From Oscillospiraceae bacterium (GTDB lineage Bacteria > Bacillota > Clostridia > Oscillospirales > Oscillospiraceae), in the NCBI GenBank assembly GCA_017522015.1, contig JAFXAW010000012.1, positions 62,001 to 126,000 of the forward strand: a stretch of 64,000 bases of DNA. Reading direction: 5' to 3'. Positions 1 to 9,007 of the stretch are shown here, in pieces. The notes beneath the pieces are model-generated. The model made no database searches. It saw only the letters and a list, made by a program, of their open reading frames with translations, and had not been told where the DNA came from. Position 1 is the first letter of the stretch, and the number at the start of each line of letters is the position of its first letter. The translations under genes were made by a program, and so were the position numbers.

Positions 1-695
1 AGCACTTCAATCTGACCGTTCCTTTCGGCACAAGTGTTGCAATCGTCGGCGAGACCGGCGCGGGGAAATCCACATTGGCCAACCTGATCTGCCGTTTCTT
101 CGAGCCCACGGAGGGCGCCGTTCTGGTCGATGGCCGTGACCTGCGTGAGCGCAGCCAGCTCTGGATGCACCGCGCCATCGGTTACGTGCTCCAGACCCCG
201 CACCTCTTCTCCGGCACCATCGCCGAAAACCTGCGTTACGGAAATCCCGACGCCACCGACGAGGAGCTGCACGAGGCGCTGCGTCTGGTGGGTGCGGACT
301 TCGTGCTCGATTCCATGGAGCAAGGCTTAGACAGTCCTGTCGGTGAGGGCGGCGATCTGCTCTCCACCGGGCAGAAACAACTGATCTCCTTCGCCCGCGC
401 GATTCTGGCAAAACCGAAAATCCTGATTCTGGACGAGGCCACCTCCTCCATCGACACGCTGACCGAACAACAAATTCAGCGCGCCACACGGAAAATCATC
501 CAGGGGCGCACCTCCTTTGTCATCGCGCACCGCCTCTCCACCGTCCGGGATGCGGACGTCATTCTGGTGGTGCGGGACGGAAAAATCGTGGAAAGCGGCA
601 AGCATCCGGATCTGCTGGCCAAAAAAGGCTATTATTACGAGCTCCAGCACAGTCAGTTCCGCGAGGATGCCGCACGCGCGGCCTATACCGACTGA
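1..695 (+). CDS. ABC exporter, C-terminal ATPase part (5' truncated by window edge)
   Basis: Only the nucleotide-binding domain and tail are visible. The frame is open to the left edge. It shows a Walker A motif (GETGAGKST, bases about 45-74), a Q-loop segment (GYVLQTPHLFSGTI), the ABC signature as LSTGQKQ, Walker B (ILILDEATSSID) and the H-loop (IAHRLS). The LSTGQ signature and the GTIAENLRYG segment are typical of MdlB/YheI-like heterodimeric exporters, in which the transmembrane domain precedes the ATPase on the same chain. A membrane role is therefore expected, but the transmembrane part is outside the window. The substrate cannot be told. A hairpin with a T-rich tail follows at about 818-870, so this is probably the last gene of its operon. 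Confidence 0.9.
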   Translation, partial: HFNLTVPFGTSVAIVGETGAGKSTLANLICRFFEPTEGAVLVDGRDLRERSQLWMHRAIGYVLQTPHLFSGTIAENLRYGNPDATDEELHEALRLVGADFVLDSMEQGLDSPVGEGGDLLSTGQKQLISFARAILAKPKILILDEATSSIDTLTEQQIQRATRKIIQGRTSFVIAHRLSTVRDADVILVVRDGKIVESGKHPDLLAKKGYYYELQHSQFREDAARAAYTD

Positions 696-817
696 GTTTC
701 GCGCAGCAGCTTCCGCAAAAGGCGCGAAGCGTCGCGCCGGGCATCGGATTTTTCTCCGGCCGGCATGACCTTTACGCTGCAAAAAGCCGGACAACCGTGC
801 CGGCAACAGCAAAGAAA

Positions 818-872
818 TCCCCTCGGGATACCGGACAAGCGTCCGGCATCCCGGGGGATATTTTTGTTTCAG
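818..872 (+). terminator. Probable intrinsic terminator after the ABC exporter
   Basis: An imperfect inverted repeat (arms beginning CCCTCGGGATACCGGA and TCCGGCATCCCGGGGG) is followed by ATATTTTTGTTT. The 695-1013 interval holds this hairpin and the leader of the next gene. No other ORF with coding character was seen in it. Confidence 0.6.
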
Positions 873-1012
873 CTCCGTTTTGCTTATAACCCGCTCTTAT
901 CCAAAGAGCGCATTTTGCGGCACGGAGAATGCTTGCAATCCGGTTAAAGCAATGGTAAACTGTAAGCAGGCAAAGTAATATCCCCACAAAAATAATGACA
1001 GAGGTGTTGCAG

Positions 1013-2770
1013 ATGTCAGCGGATTCCAACTGTGTTGAAAAAGTCTCCATTGAGGTTCTCAACCCGAAGGGCGCTTTGGCGTCTCCGAAAGTGGAGGGGC
1101 TTCATGCGCCGCGCCCGGCAGATTTGAACGGCAAACGGATTGCTCTGCTCAGCGAGAGACCGGACGCCGTAGTCTTTTTTAAGGCCGTTGGCGCGCTGCT
1201 GAAAGCGCGCTTTCCGGATTGTTCCCTTGTGTCCTTCCCGTCCTACTGCAATCCCCTCATCGGCGACAACACGCAGGAGGTTGCCGCGAATTGCGACGTC
1301 TGGCTGCAGGGCGTGAAGACCGCAACGAACAGCTGGTTCGACGGGGATGTGACGATGGAAAAGCTCGGCAAGCCCGGCGTTTCCTTCAGCGTGGACAGCC
1401 TCTGCGCGCAGAAAACCGCCGTTGCCGAGGCAAACGGCATTGGCGCGATCCGCCTGATCTCCGTTCCCTCGCTGGCTTATTCCAAAGCGAAAGCAAATCC
1501 GGCGCTGATGGAGGATCTGGCCGCATCTCTGATCGACGAGATCGTGGAGGCTCTCACCTCCCCGCTCACGGAGGCGGAGATCAATCCGCCGCAGCCGGAA
1601 TATGACGATTCTCCGGTGACCTTTACCGGCGAGAGCTATGATGAGGTTCTGGAGCAGTATCAGGATTACTGCATCCAAAACAAGCTTTGCGACGGTTTCC
1701 CCGTCATCCCGCCGACGCGCAAGCGCGTGGACGAGATGCTGCGGGGCACCAGCTACGCGCCGGACAAGGAGATCGGCATCGTCATGCCCCGAGGGGGAAT
1801 CGCGACGGTGGAGAAGATCGCGATCAACGCGGTCATGGCGGGCGCGAAGCCCGAATATCTGCCCGTGATCATCGCCATGCTCGAATGCATCTCCGACCGG
1901 GATTTTAACCAGTTCCACATCTCGGCAGGCATTCTCCCGGTCTACTGGATCAGCGGACCGATCATTGAAGAGCTGGGCATGAACAACGACATCAACTATC
2001 TCGGCCCCGGCAACAAGGTCAACAATACCATCGCCAGAGCCGTCGCTCTCTGCCAGATCAACATCGGATGGCGCGATCTGAGCGTCTACGGTTCTCCCGG
2101 CGGCACCGGCAAGGCGGACAACTTCACCAACTATCTGATTCCGGAAAACCTGCGCTACGGCCCGTGGGAGGAATCCTACGCCGTATCCAGAGGCTACAAG
2201 GCGGAGGAGAGCATCGTTTCCGCCTGTGAGTTCCTTGAGATGCATTACGGCCTCCGCGAGACACACACCGCCTCTTTTGACGCCGCGCTGCGGGCAATCG
2301 CAAAAGTCTTCGACGTGAACAAAGTCGATCTCTACGGCTCCGTTGGCGGCAAGGCCCCCGGCACGGATGCCCCGCGCTACATTGTGGTGCTGCATCCGAC
2401 CTTCGCCCACCAGATTGCGGAACAGGGCCTTGACCGGCGCTCCTTTGTGCAGAAGATCTATGACATGACTGCCATCAACTGGGATAAGATGAGCGAGGAA
2501 GCGCAGGCGAAGTTCCGGCAGGAGGTCATTGACGGCAAGTGGGGGCGTCTGCGGGAGGCGGACTGCAAGCCCGGGCTTCTGCTTGAACCCTTTAATGATA
2601 TAGACAATGTTGCCGTTCTTGTTTCGGGCAACTGGTGCGGCAGAACCGCGGTGTACAAAACCTCCTGCGGTTCGACGGCGTGGATGGCGGAACGTCCGGC
2701 CGATTTTGTCCCCCGCCCGTATATGACCAAGGTCATCCACGGCGCGACCATGACAGAAGCAGGCAAATAA
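1013..2770 (+). CDS. UGSC-like domain protein with large uncharacterised C-terminal domain
   Basis: The product is 585 aa. Residues about 25-190 follow the pattern of the UGSC (seleno)protein family: APRPADLNGKRIALL near the start, then a stretch ending LEK-like GKPGVSF. The family's redox motif U/C-G-S-C should sit after the GV at residue 101, but here it reads KTATNSW, so the proposed active site is missing. Residues about 200-585 form a separate Gly-rich domain (VMPRGGIATVEK, GPGNKVNNTIARAV, GSPGGTGKADNF) that I cannot assign to a named function. I chose the ATG at 1013 because an AGAGGTG ribosome site sits 6-7 bases before it; an ATG at 995 has no such site. It lies upstream of a glycyl radical activase and enzyme on the same strand, which suggests a shared pathway. 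Confidence 0.7.
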   Translation: MSADSNCVEKVSIEVLNPKGALASPKVEGLHAPRPADLNGKRIALLSERPDAVVFFKAVGALLKARFPDCSLVSFPSYCNPLIGDNTQEVAANCDVWLQGVKTATNSWFDGDVTMEKLGKPGVSFSVDSLCAQKTAVAEANGIGAIRLISVPSLAYSKAKANPALMEDLAASLIDEIVEALTSPLTEAEINPPQPEYDDSPVTFTGESYDEVLEQYQDYCIQNKLCDGFPVIPPTRKRVDEMLRGTSYAPDKEIGIVMPRGGIATVEKIAINAVMAGAKPEYLPVIIAMLECISDRDFNQFHISAGILPVYWISGPIIEELGMNNDINYLGPGNKVNNTIARAVALCQINIGWRDLSVYGSPGGTGKADNFTNYLIPENLRYGPWEESYAVSRGYKAEESIVSACEFLEMHYGLRETHTASFDAALRAIAKVFDVNKVDLYGSVGGKAPGTDAPRYIVVLHPTFAHQIAEQGLDRRSFVQKIYDMTAINWDKMSEEAQAKFRQEVIDGKWGRLREADCKPGLLLEPFNDIDNVAVLVSGNWCGRTAVYKTSCGSTAWMAERPADFVPRPYMTKVIHGATMTEAGK

Positions 2771-2773
2771 GTT

Positions 2774-2814
2774 TTCCGGCTTTTGGTGCGTACTTCAGCA
2801 AAAACAAGCCGGAA
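2774..2814 (+). terminator. Inverted repeat, weak terminator candidate
   Basis: The arms TTCCGGCTT and AAGCCGGAA flank a loop of 23 bases just after the UGSC-like gene. No clear T-run follows, so termination may be partial and the downstream activase could be read through. Confidence 0.3.
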
Positions 2815-2985
2815 GTCCCGGGATCGGGGCTTTCGGCTTATCTTTTCTCTGCACTGCATTTGCACATAAAACATGTGTGCGTTTTTCACATTTTTTGCAG
2901 CGCAAATTTTACAAACGCTTTTTGCTGTGATGTGATAAAATCCTATTTATACCGCACAGCCAAAAAGACTAAACGAGGTAAAACA

Positions 2986-3933
2986 ATGGAGCAAACAATT
3001 CACGGCAGGATCTACGATATACAGGGATTTTCCGTGCAGGACGGCCCCGGGATCCGCACAACGGTGTTTCTGAAAGGCTGCCCGCTGCGCTGTCCGTGGT
3101 GCCACAGCCCGGAATCCCAGTCCTTTGAGATGCAGCTTTCCTGGATGGCGGCGCGCTGCGTCGGCTGCGGCCGCTGCGCCATGAGCTGTCCGCAAAATGC
3201 GATCACCCGCGGCGATCCAAAGCCGCCCGGCCCGGACGGCACAGTGACCTACGGCGTCAAGGTGGATCGGAGCGTCTGTGACAGCTGCTGGAAATGCACG
3301 GAGGCCTGCCTGCACAACGCGATGTACATCTGCGGCGAGGACTACACGGTGGAGAGTGTTCTGGAGCGTGTTTTGCGCGACCGGCCTTTCTACAAATCTT
3401 CCGGCGGCGGCGTAACCATATCCGGCGGTGAGGCGCTGGCGCAGCCGGAATTCACCCTTGCACTGCTCAAGGCACTCAAGGCGGAGGACATCCACACCGC
3501 ATTGGATACAACGGGCTTCTGCGCAAGCGAAATCATCGACAGCGTTCTCCCCTATACGGATTTGTTCCTGTACGACCTCAAGCTCATGGACAGCGCGCGG
3601 CACAAAGAGGTCATCAAGGTGCCGAACGAGCGGATTTTGTCCAACGCCAGGCACATTGCGGAAAAGGGCGGCAAGATGCAAATCCGCATCCCGCTGATTC
3701 CGGAGATCAACATGGACGAGGAGAACCTGCGCGCCACGCTTGATTTCTGTCTGTCCCTGGGCGAGGCGGTCACTTCGGTGCAGCTTCTCCCCTACCATGA
3801 GCTCGGCCTTTCCAAGTATGCGCGTCTGGGCGTGATGGAAGGTGTCTTCTCCAGCTATACACCCGACCCGAAGTGGGTGGAGGAGATCCGCGATATGTTT
3901 GTAAGCGCCGGCGTGCCCACCGTGATTCATTAA
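2986..3933 (+). CDS. Glycyl radical enzyme activating protein (radical SAM)
   Basis: The product is 315 aa. It installs the glycyl radical on its partner enzyme using S-adenosylmethionine, releasing methionine and 5'-deoxyadenosine. The radical SAM cluster motif CPLRCPWC (C-x3-C-x2-C) is near residue 30. Two further ferredoxin-type cysteine clusters follow (CVGCGRCAMSCP and CDSCWKCTEAC), as in the larger activases of glycerol dehydratase or choline lyase type rather than the short PflA. A GGGVTISGGEAL motif supports the SAM site. The start at 2986 is preceded by an AACGAGGTAAAACA leader. The partner enzyme gene begins 67 bases downstream on the same strand. Confidence 0.93.
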   Translation: MEQTIHGRIYDIQGFSVQDGPGIRTTVFLKGCPLRCPWCHSPESQSFEMQLSWMAARCVGCGRCAMSCPQNAITRGDPKPPGPDGTVTYGVKVDRSVCDSCWKCTEACLHNAMYICGEDYTVESVLERVLRDRPFYKSSGGGVTISGGEALAQPEFTLALLKALKAEDIHTALDTTGFCASEIIDSVLPYTDLFLYDLKLMDSARHKEVIKVPNERILSNARHIAEKGGKMQIRIPLIPEINMDEENLRATLDFCLSLGEAVTSVQLLPYHELGLSKYARLGVMEGVFSSYTPDPKWVEEIRDMFVSAGVPTVIH

Positions 3934-4000
3934 GGCGCGCGCCGTCAAAATATTGATAAGTAAAATAATAATATAAAAGGATCAGAAAGGAGAGTCCCTT

Positions 4001-6430
4001 ATGAAGTATGAGCTGTCCCCCATTTCCCCGAGGCTGAAGCGCGTCCGCGAAAAGTATCGCGCAACGCGTCCCTGGCTGGATGTCACGCGCTACCGCATCG
4101 TTACGGAGTTCTATCAGGAGAATATCCAGACCGACGGCATTCTCAAGCGGGCTTTGAGCTTCAAGAACCTCTGCGAAAAGCTTCCCATCATCATGAAGGA
4201 AGAGGAGCTCATTGTCGGAAGCTATGCCGAAGGCTACATCGGCGCTGCGCTTTATCCGGAGCTGGGAATCAACTCCATCATCAGCATGGTGGAGGACCTC
4301 AAGCGCAATGATGAGAAGAGCTCGTTCCGCGCAACGCCGGAGGTTATTGACTACATCCTTTCCACCGCGGATTTCTGGAAGGTGCACTGCTCCAGCTCCA
4401 AGCTGGATGCCTACATCCCCGAGGCCTACAAGAAAATCGCCGGCAGCGGCGTTATCTCCTTTGCTCCGCAGAACATGGCTTCGATGCCTGTCGGCCACTT
4501 CTGCACCAACTATAACAAGGCCATCCGCGTCGGCTTCAAGGCGATCAAGGCCGAGGCTGAAGGCTATATGCGTCAGCTGGAGGAAACCGGCTTTGCCGGC
4601 GAAGACGCCAGCCGTTATCACTTCTACCGTTCCATCTGCATCGTCTGCGACGGAATCATGCTCTTTGCAAAGCGCTATGCCGCCGAGTGTGCGCGCCGCG
4701 CCGAAGCGGAGACAGATCCCGTCCGCAAGGCGGAGCTGGAGCGCATCGCGGACACCATGGGCTGGGTTATGGAGAACCCCGCGCGCGACTTCCGCGACGC
4801 GATTCAGGCGCTCTGGTTCTACCAGATGTGCGTCTATCTCAACGCCAACCTCCACGGCTGCAGCATCGGCCGAGTGGATCAGTATCTCGGCTCCTATCTG
4901 GAGGCGGATCTGGCCTCCGGCGCCATCACGCGCGCCGAGGCGCAGGAGCTCATGGATCTCTACGTGATGAAAACCGCGGAGCTCTGCAGCCCCACCAACT
5001 GCGGCAAGATCAAGGGCAAAACCAGCTACACGAACGGTAGCCTCATCACCGTGGGCGGCATTGACGCAGAAGGCAAGGACGCCACAAACACCGCAACCTA
5101 CATGATGCTCGAGGCCGTCGGCCGTCTGAAGATGGTCACGCCTCCCATCGCGCTGCGCATGAACCGCAACGCGCCGAAGGAGCTTTGGGCCTGCGCGCTG
5201 GCAGTGAACCAGCAGGGCGGCGGCGGACTGCCGAGCTACTATTCCGACGACGTGATTATGAAGGCGCTCGTCAAGCGCGGCATTGCCGAGGACGAAGCCT
5301 GGGATTACTGCGTTGTCGGCTGCGTGGAGCCCTCTCTGGGCGGCGCGGAATGGCCTGCCTGCGGCGGCACCGGCGGCGACTCCTTTATGAACATCGTAAA
5401 CGTCTTCATGATGGCCATCAACGACGGCAAAAACCCGCTGGTCCGTGCTGACGGCACCGTCAACGAAACGCAGTTTGGACCCCGCACCGGCTATCTCTAC
5501 GAGATGAACTCCATTGAGGAGGTCAAGGAGGCCTTCCTCACCCAGCTCAGATACTGGGTGCAGTGGAACGTGAACATGATCAACATCTATGAGTCTGTGA
5601 CGCCGATGTATATGCCCCGTCCGGTGGTTTCCGCGACCATGAAGGGCTGCATGGAAAAGGGCAAGGACGTCACGGAGGGCGGCGCGCGCTACAACTCCAC
5701 CGGTCTTTCCGCCATCGGCCTCGGCAACGTCACCGACTGCTTCTACATCACCGAGCGCCTGTGCTTCGTGGACAAGAAATGCACGACGCGCGAGCTCTAC
5801 GATGCCCTCACGCACAACTGGGAAGGCTATGAGGAGCTGCGTGACTACATCAACAACCGTCTGCCGCGTTACGGCAACGCCGTTCCGGAGGTTGACCGCT
5901 ACTGCGAGTGGATTGCAAAGTCCTATGCCGACATCGCCAACAGCAAGACCGGTCCCCGTGGCCGCTACTCTGCGGGTCTGTATCCGGTCACGATGAACAT
6001 TGCACTCGGCAAGCAGACGGCCGCAACGCCCGACGGACGTCTGGCCGGCGAGCCGCTGGCAGACGGCATCTCCGCCGTGCAGGGCATGGACAAGAACGGC
6101 CCCACCTCCATCCTGTGCTCGGTGGACTGCTTTGACCACAGCGAGTTTTCCAACGGCACGCTGCTGAACATGAAATTCCACCCGACCGTGCTTTCCAGCG
6201 AGGACGGCTTTGATAAGCTGGTCAATCTGATGCAGGCGCACTTCTTCCAGCTGGGCGGCATGCAGATGCAGTTCAACATTGTCTCTGCGGATACGCTGCG
6301 CGACGCGCAGAAGAATCCCGAGAACTATAAGGATCTCGTCGTGCGCATTGCCGGCTTCTCCGCTTACTTTGTGGAGACCTTCAAGAATTGTCAGGACGAC
6401 CTCATCCGCCGCACCGAGCTTGGCATGTAA
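4001..6430 (+). CDS. Glycyl radical enzyme of the dehydratase/lyase class
   Basis: The product is 809 aa, the usual length for the family. The radical-storing loop is RIAGFSAYF with Gly785, 25 residues from the end. The thiyl cysteine is Cys441 in VVGCVEP, with Glu443 two residues later. The Cys-x-Glu arrangement marks the dehydratase/C-X lyase branch (glycerol and propanediol dehydratases, choline TMA-lyase, hydroxyproline dehydratase and similar), not pyruvate formate-lyase, which has two adjacent cysteines. The substrate cannot be read from these motifs. A strong GAAAGGAGAG ribosome site precedes the ATG. The enzyme is expected to be cytoplasmic and destroyed by oxygen. It forms a unit with the activase upstream and ends at a 20-bp perfect hairpin. 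Confidence 0.92.
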   Translation: MKYELSPISPRLKRVREKYRATRPWLDVTRYRIVTEFYQENIQTDGILKRALSFKNLCEKLPIIMKEEELIVGSYAEGYIGAALYPELGINSIISMVEDLKRNDEKSSFRATPEVIDYILSTADFWKVHCSSSKLDAYIPEAYKKIAGSGVISFAPQNMASMPVGHFCTNYNKAIRVGFKAIKAEAEGYMRQLEETGFAGEDASRYHFYRSICIVCDGIMLFAKRYAAECARRAEAETDPVRKAELERIADTMGWVMENPARDFRDAIQALWFYQMCVYLNANLHGCSIGRVDQYLGSYLEADLASGAITRAEAQELMDLYVMKTAELCSPTNCGKIKGKTSYTNGSLITVGGIDAEGKDATNTATYMMLEAVGRLKMVTPPIALRMNRNAPKELWACALAVNQQGGGGLPSYYSDDVIMKALVKRGIAEDEAWDYCVVGCVEPSLGGAEWPACGGTGGDSFMNIVNVFMMAINDGKNPLVRADGTVNETQFGPRTGYLYEMNSIEEVKEAFLTQLRYWVQWNVNMINIYESVTPMYMPRPVVSATMKGCMEKGKDVTEGGARYNSTGLSAIGLGNVTDCFYITERLCFVDKKCTTRELYDALTHNWEGYEELRDYINNRLPRYGNAVPEVDRYCEWIAKSYADIANSKTGPRGRYSAGLYPVTMNIALGKQTAATPDGRLAGEPLADGISAVQGMDKNGPTSILCSVDCFDHSEFSNGTLLNMKFHPTVLSSEDGFDKLVNLMQAHFFQLGGMQMQFNIVSADTLRDAQKNPENYKDLVVRIAGFSAYFVETFKNCQDDLIRRTELGM

Positions 6431-6467
6431 GGCTTTCTGACATCCGAAAACAAAAAGAAACGGCAAA

Positions 6468-6522
6468 GGGGCTGTGAAGTCCGGAGCTTTTGATCGCTCC
6501 GGACTTCACAGCCCCGGTTTTT
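6468..6522 (+). terminator. Strong intrinsic terminator after the glycyl radical enzyme
   Basis: A perfect 20-bp stem (6468-6487 with 6496-6515) and 8-base loop are followed by GGTTTTT. Confidence 0.92.
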
Positions 6523-6556
6523 CAGGCATATGTCGCTGTCACATGGAAAAAAGGCA

Positions 6557-6590
6557 GAAAAAAGGCGCTCATATATGAGCGCCTTTTTTC
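6557..6590 (-). terminator. Bidirectional terminator between convergent genes
   Basis: A palindromic stem GGCGCTCATA/TATGAGCGCC is flanked by A-run and T-run on either side. It can terminate the minus-strand zinc-ribbon gene and also plus-strand read-through. Confidence 0.88.
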
Positions 6591-6605
6591 CAGACAGATA
6601 AAGTC

Positions 6606-6884
6606 TTACTGGCCTTCTCTCATGCGAGCGAAGCAATCGCTGCAGTAAACAGGGCGATCAGACTTGGGCTCGAACGGAACGCGAGCCTCGCCGCCGCAAT
6701 TTGCGCAGACAGCAGTGAAGTACTCACGGGGGCCACGAGCCGCGTTCTTGCGCGCGTCACGGCAGGGCTTGCAGCGCTGGGGCTCATTCTGGAAGCCGCG
6801 CTCCGCGTAAAACTCCTGCTCACCGGCGGAGAAGATAAACTCTGCGCCGCACTCTTTGCAAACCAGTTTCTTGTCTTCGAACAT
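6606..6884 (-). CDS. Small zinc-ribbon protein
   Basis: The product is 92 aa with three cysteine pairs or sets: CKEC near the N-terminus, CKPC around residue 38, then CANC and CSDC towards the end. The first part resembles the probable zinc-ribbon domain (zf-trcl type) in which CxxC pairs flank a Phe-rich EFIFSAGEQEF segment. The function is not known; such proteins often bind nucleic acid or act as small zinc proteins. It follows the SigH-like gene by 54 bases on the same strand and is probably co-transcribed with it. Confidence 0.8.
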   Translation of the reverse strand: MFEDKKLVCKECGAEFIFSAGEQEFYAERGFQNEPQRCKPCRDARKNAARGPREYFTAVCANCGGEARVPFEPKSDRPVYCSDCFARMREGQ

Positions 6885-6937
6885 TTTACATCCTCACTTT
6901 ACTCTGAGAGCCTACCCTTTCGGGCTGAAATATTGCG

Positions 6938-7558
6938 TCAGCTTTCGCTGAATTCGCCAAGGTCATAGTACCGGGCCAACTTGCGCCTGATACGCTGCAC
7001 CGCGTTATCCACCGATTTGACGGACCTTCCCGTCCGTTCGGCCATTTCCTGATAGGACAAGCCTCTCAAAAACAGCTCCAGCACCTCGTGCTCATACTCG
7101 GACAAACGCTGTGCAATATTTTCATTGAATTCATCTGCGCTCTCTCTGGCCAGTACCATTTCCTCAGGAACACGGCGGAACGCGATCTTGGATTTGTTTG
7201 CAGAACCCTCATCCTCAAGCATCACATTTTCAAGCGAAACGCCTTGATTCAGAGGCTGATGTTTTAATCTGGAAGCTGCGCGGATCGCAGAACGCAACCG
7301 GTTGCGGATACAGGTTTCTGCATACGCCTGAAACGAAACCTGCTCGCCCGGGTCATATTCCCGAATCGCAGAGAGCAAGCCGAACATGCCCTCCTGCGTG
7401 AGGTCCTCACTGTCGCCGCCCGCGAGGAAATAGGGCCGTGCACACGCACGCACCAGTCGGCTGTATCGCATGGCCAAAGCCTCTTCCGCTTCCCGGTTTC
7501 CGGCCGCGACCAACGCAAACAGCGCTTGCTCTTCCTGCTTATTGTACTTTTCTTCCAT
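6938..7558 (-). CDS. sigH: RNA polymerase sigma factor, SigH (Spo0H)-like
   Basis: The product is 206 aa. Region 2 is visible (RMS-like core YSRLVRACARPYFLAGGDSE, then DLTQEGMFGLLSAIREYD), followed by a region 4 helix-turn-helix (GLSYQEMAERTGRSVKSVDNAVQRIRRKL). Both parts match the stationary-phase/early-sporulation SigH family, which in spore formers directs Spo0A-phosphorelay genes. The start is uncertain: ATG at 7558 or an in-frame GTG at 7570, neither with a strong ribosome site. A paralogous sigma-70 factor of the SigH group without a sporulation role is the main alternative. Confidence 0.82.
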   Translation of the reverse strand: MEEKYNKQEEQALFALVAAGNREAEEALAMRYSRLVRACARPYFLAGGDSEDLTQEGMFGLLSAIREYDPGEQVSFQAYAETCIRNRLRSAIRAASRLKHQPLNQGVSLENVMLEDEGSANKSKIAFRRVPEEMVLARESADEFNENIAQRLSEYEHEVLELFLRGLSYQEMAERTGRSVKSVDNAVQRIRRKLARYYDLGEFSES

Positions 7559-7635
7559 TTTTCTTATCACTTAGCGCCATTATATGCGCGTTTTTGCCAC
7601 TTGTCAAGAATATTTGTAAAATATCTTGAATGATC

Positions 7636-8994
7636 TTATGGATTCATGTGATTTTTTATTAATTTTGTCAAAAATTCAGCCGTCTGCTCTGCAAGTTCCT
7701 GCGTCTGCGCCTCCACCATCACGCGGATGAGCGCCTCCGTTCCCGAGGGACGGACCAGCACTCTTCCCTGCCCCGGGATGGCCGCCTCCGCTTCTTTGAT
7801 TTCGCGCAGCAGCTGCTCATTTTTCATGATCGCTTCCTTGATGCTGTTTCCGCCTTCGACGGCTATGTTCTTGAGCACCTGCGGGAAGGCCGGGACTTCG
7901 GCAGCCAGCTCGGAAAGCTTTTTGCCGCTCGCGCACAGGACGCTGAGGAACTTGACGGCGGTCAACTGTCCGTCGCCGGTGGTCACATCGTCTAAAAAGA
8001 TCATATGGCCGGACTGTTCTCCGCCCAGATTGTAGCCACCCTCAAGCATCTTCGCCAGCACATTGCGGTCGCCAACCGCTGCGCAGTGCAGCGTGATACC
8101 GTTTTCCTCCGCAAAAACATGCAGGCCGAGGTTCGACATCACGGTTGCCACGATGCTCTCGCCCTTGAGCTTGCCCTTTTGCAGCATGTCGCGGCCGATG
8201 ATTCCCATGATCTTATCGCCATCCACCAGCTCGCCGCGCTCGTCCATCACCAGGCAGCGGTCAGCATCCCCGTCAAAGGCGATGCCGATGTCATAGCCGC
8301 CGGCCGTAACCATGCGGCTGAGCAGCTCCATATGCGTGGAGCCGCAGCCGTCGTTGATGTTGCAGCCGTCCGGATGATCCTGAATGAGCTCAAGGGAAAT
8401 CGGGAAACGGCTGAAGATTTTGCTCGCAGTGCGGGTAGCTGCGCCGTTGGCACAGTCGATAATCACCTTCAGGCCCGCAATCTCCCCCTCCGCGCAGGAA
8501 ACGATATGCTCGACATACTGCTCGGCATATTCCCCACCGCGGTCAATGAACCGGCCGATCTCCCCGCCGCGGCAGACCTTCAGCTCCTCTTCCCCGTCCA
8601 GCAGCGCTTCAATCCGCGCCTCCAGTTCATCGGAGAGCTTGAAGCCCTTTGCGTTGAAGATTTTGATTCCGTTATCCTCGAACGGATTGTGGGACGCGGA
8701 AATCACAATGCCCGCATCCGCTTCGCTCTGCGCGGTTATGTACGCAACGGCCGGCGTCGGGATAACGCCCAGACGGATCACATCCGCGCCTGCCGTGAAA
8801 AGTCCCGCCGCCAAAGCGGCTTCCAGCATATCTCCTGAAATGCGGGTGTCCTTTCCGATCGTAAAGATCGGACGCTCATGCCCAGCTTCGGCCAGCACCA
8901 TAGCCGCCGCCTGACCCACGCGGAAAGCAAGCTCTGCATCCAGCCCGGCGTTGACTACGCCGCGGATGCCGTCAGTACCGAAATATTTACCCAC
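7636..8994 (-). CDS. glmM: Phosphoglucosamine mutase
   Basis: The product is 452 aa. It converts glucosamine-6-phosphate to glucosamine-1-phosphate for peptidoglycan precursor synthesis in the cytoplasm. The phosphoserine loop is ISASHNPFEDNGIKIF, the metal loop is FDGDADRCL, the sugar-binding loop is GGEQSGHMIF, and the phosphate-binding C-terminus is RPSGTEALIRVM. The start codon is GTG with a GAGGGGG ribosome site that overlaps the stop region of ruvB. The 13-base spacing to ruvB indicates one operon. Confidence 0.97.
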   Translation of the reverse strand: MGKYFGTDGIRGVVNAGLDAELAFRVGQAAAMVLAEAGHERPIFTIGKDTRISGDMLEAALAAGLFTAGADVIRLGVIPTPAVAYITAQSEADAGIVISASHNPFEDNGIKIFNAKGFKLSDELEARIEALLDGEEELKVCRGGEIGRFIDRGGEYAEQYVEHIVSCAEGEIAGLKVIIDCANGAATRTASKIFSRFPISLELIQDHPDGCNINDGCGSTHMELLSRMVTAGGYDIGIAFDGDADRCLVMDERGELVDGDKIMGIIGRDMLQKGKLKGESIVATVMSNLGLHVFAEENGITLHCAAVGDRNVLAKMLEGGYNLGGEQSGHMIFLDDVTTGDGQLTAVKFLSVLCASGKKLSELAAEVPAFPQVLKNIAVEGGNSIKEAIMKNEQLLREIKEAEAAIPGQGRVLVRPSGTEALIRVMVEAQTQELAEQTAEFLTKLIKNHMNP

Positions 8995-9007
8995 CGGTAT
9001 TTCCCCC

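Noticed and set aside
2910..2945. A promoter (TTTACA ... GATAAA) before the glycyl radical activase
   Set aside because: The spacing is about 20 bases, too long for a confident sigma-A call, so it was not listed.
3770..6466. An 898-residue open frame antisense to the glycyl radical enzyme
   Set aside because: The sense strand has the full enzyme with active-site Cys and Gly radical loop. The antisense product is rich in His/Val/Ala shadow codons.
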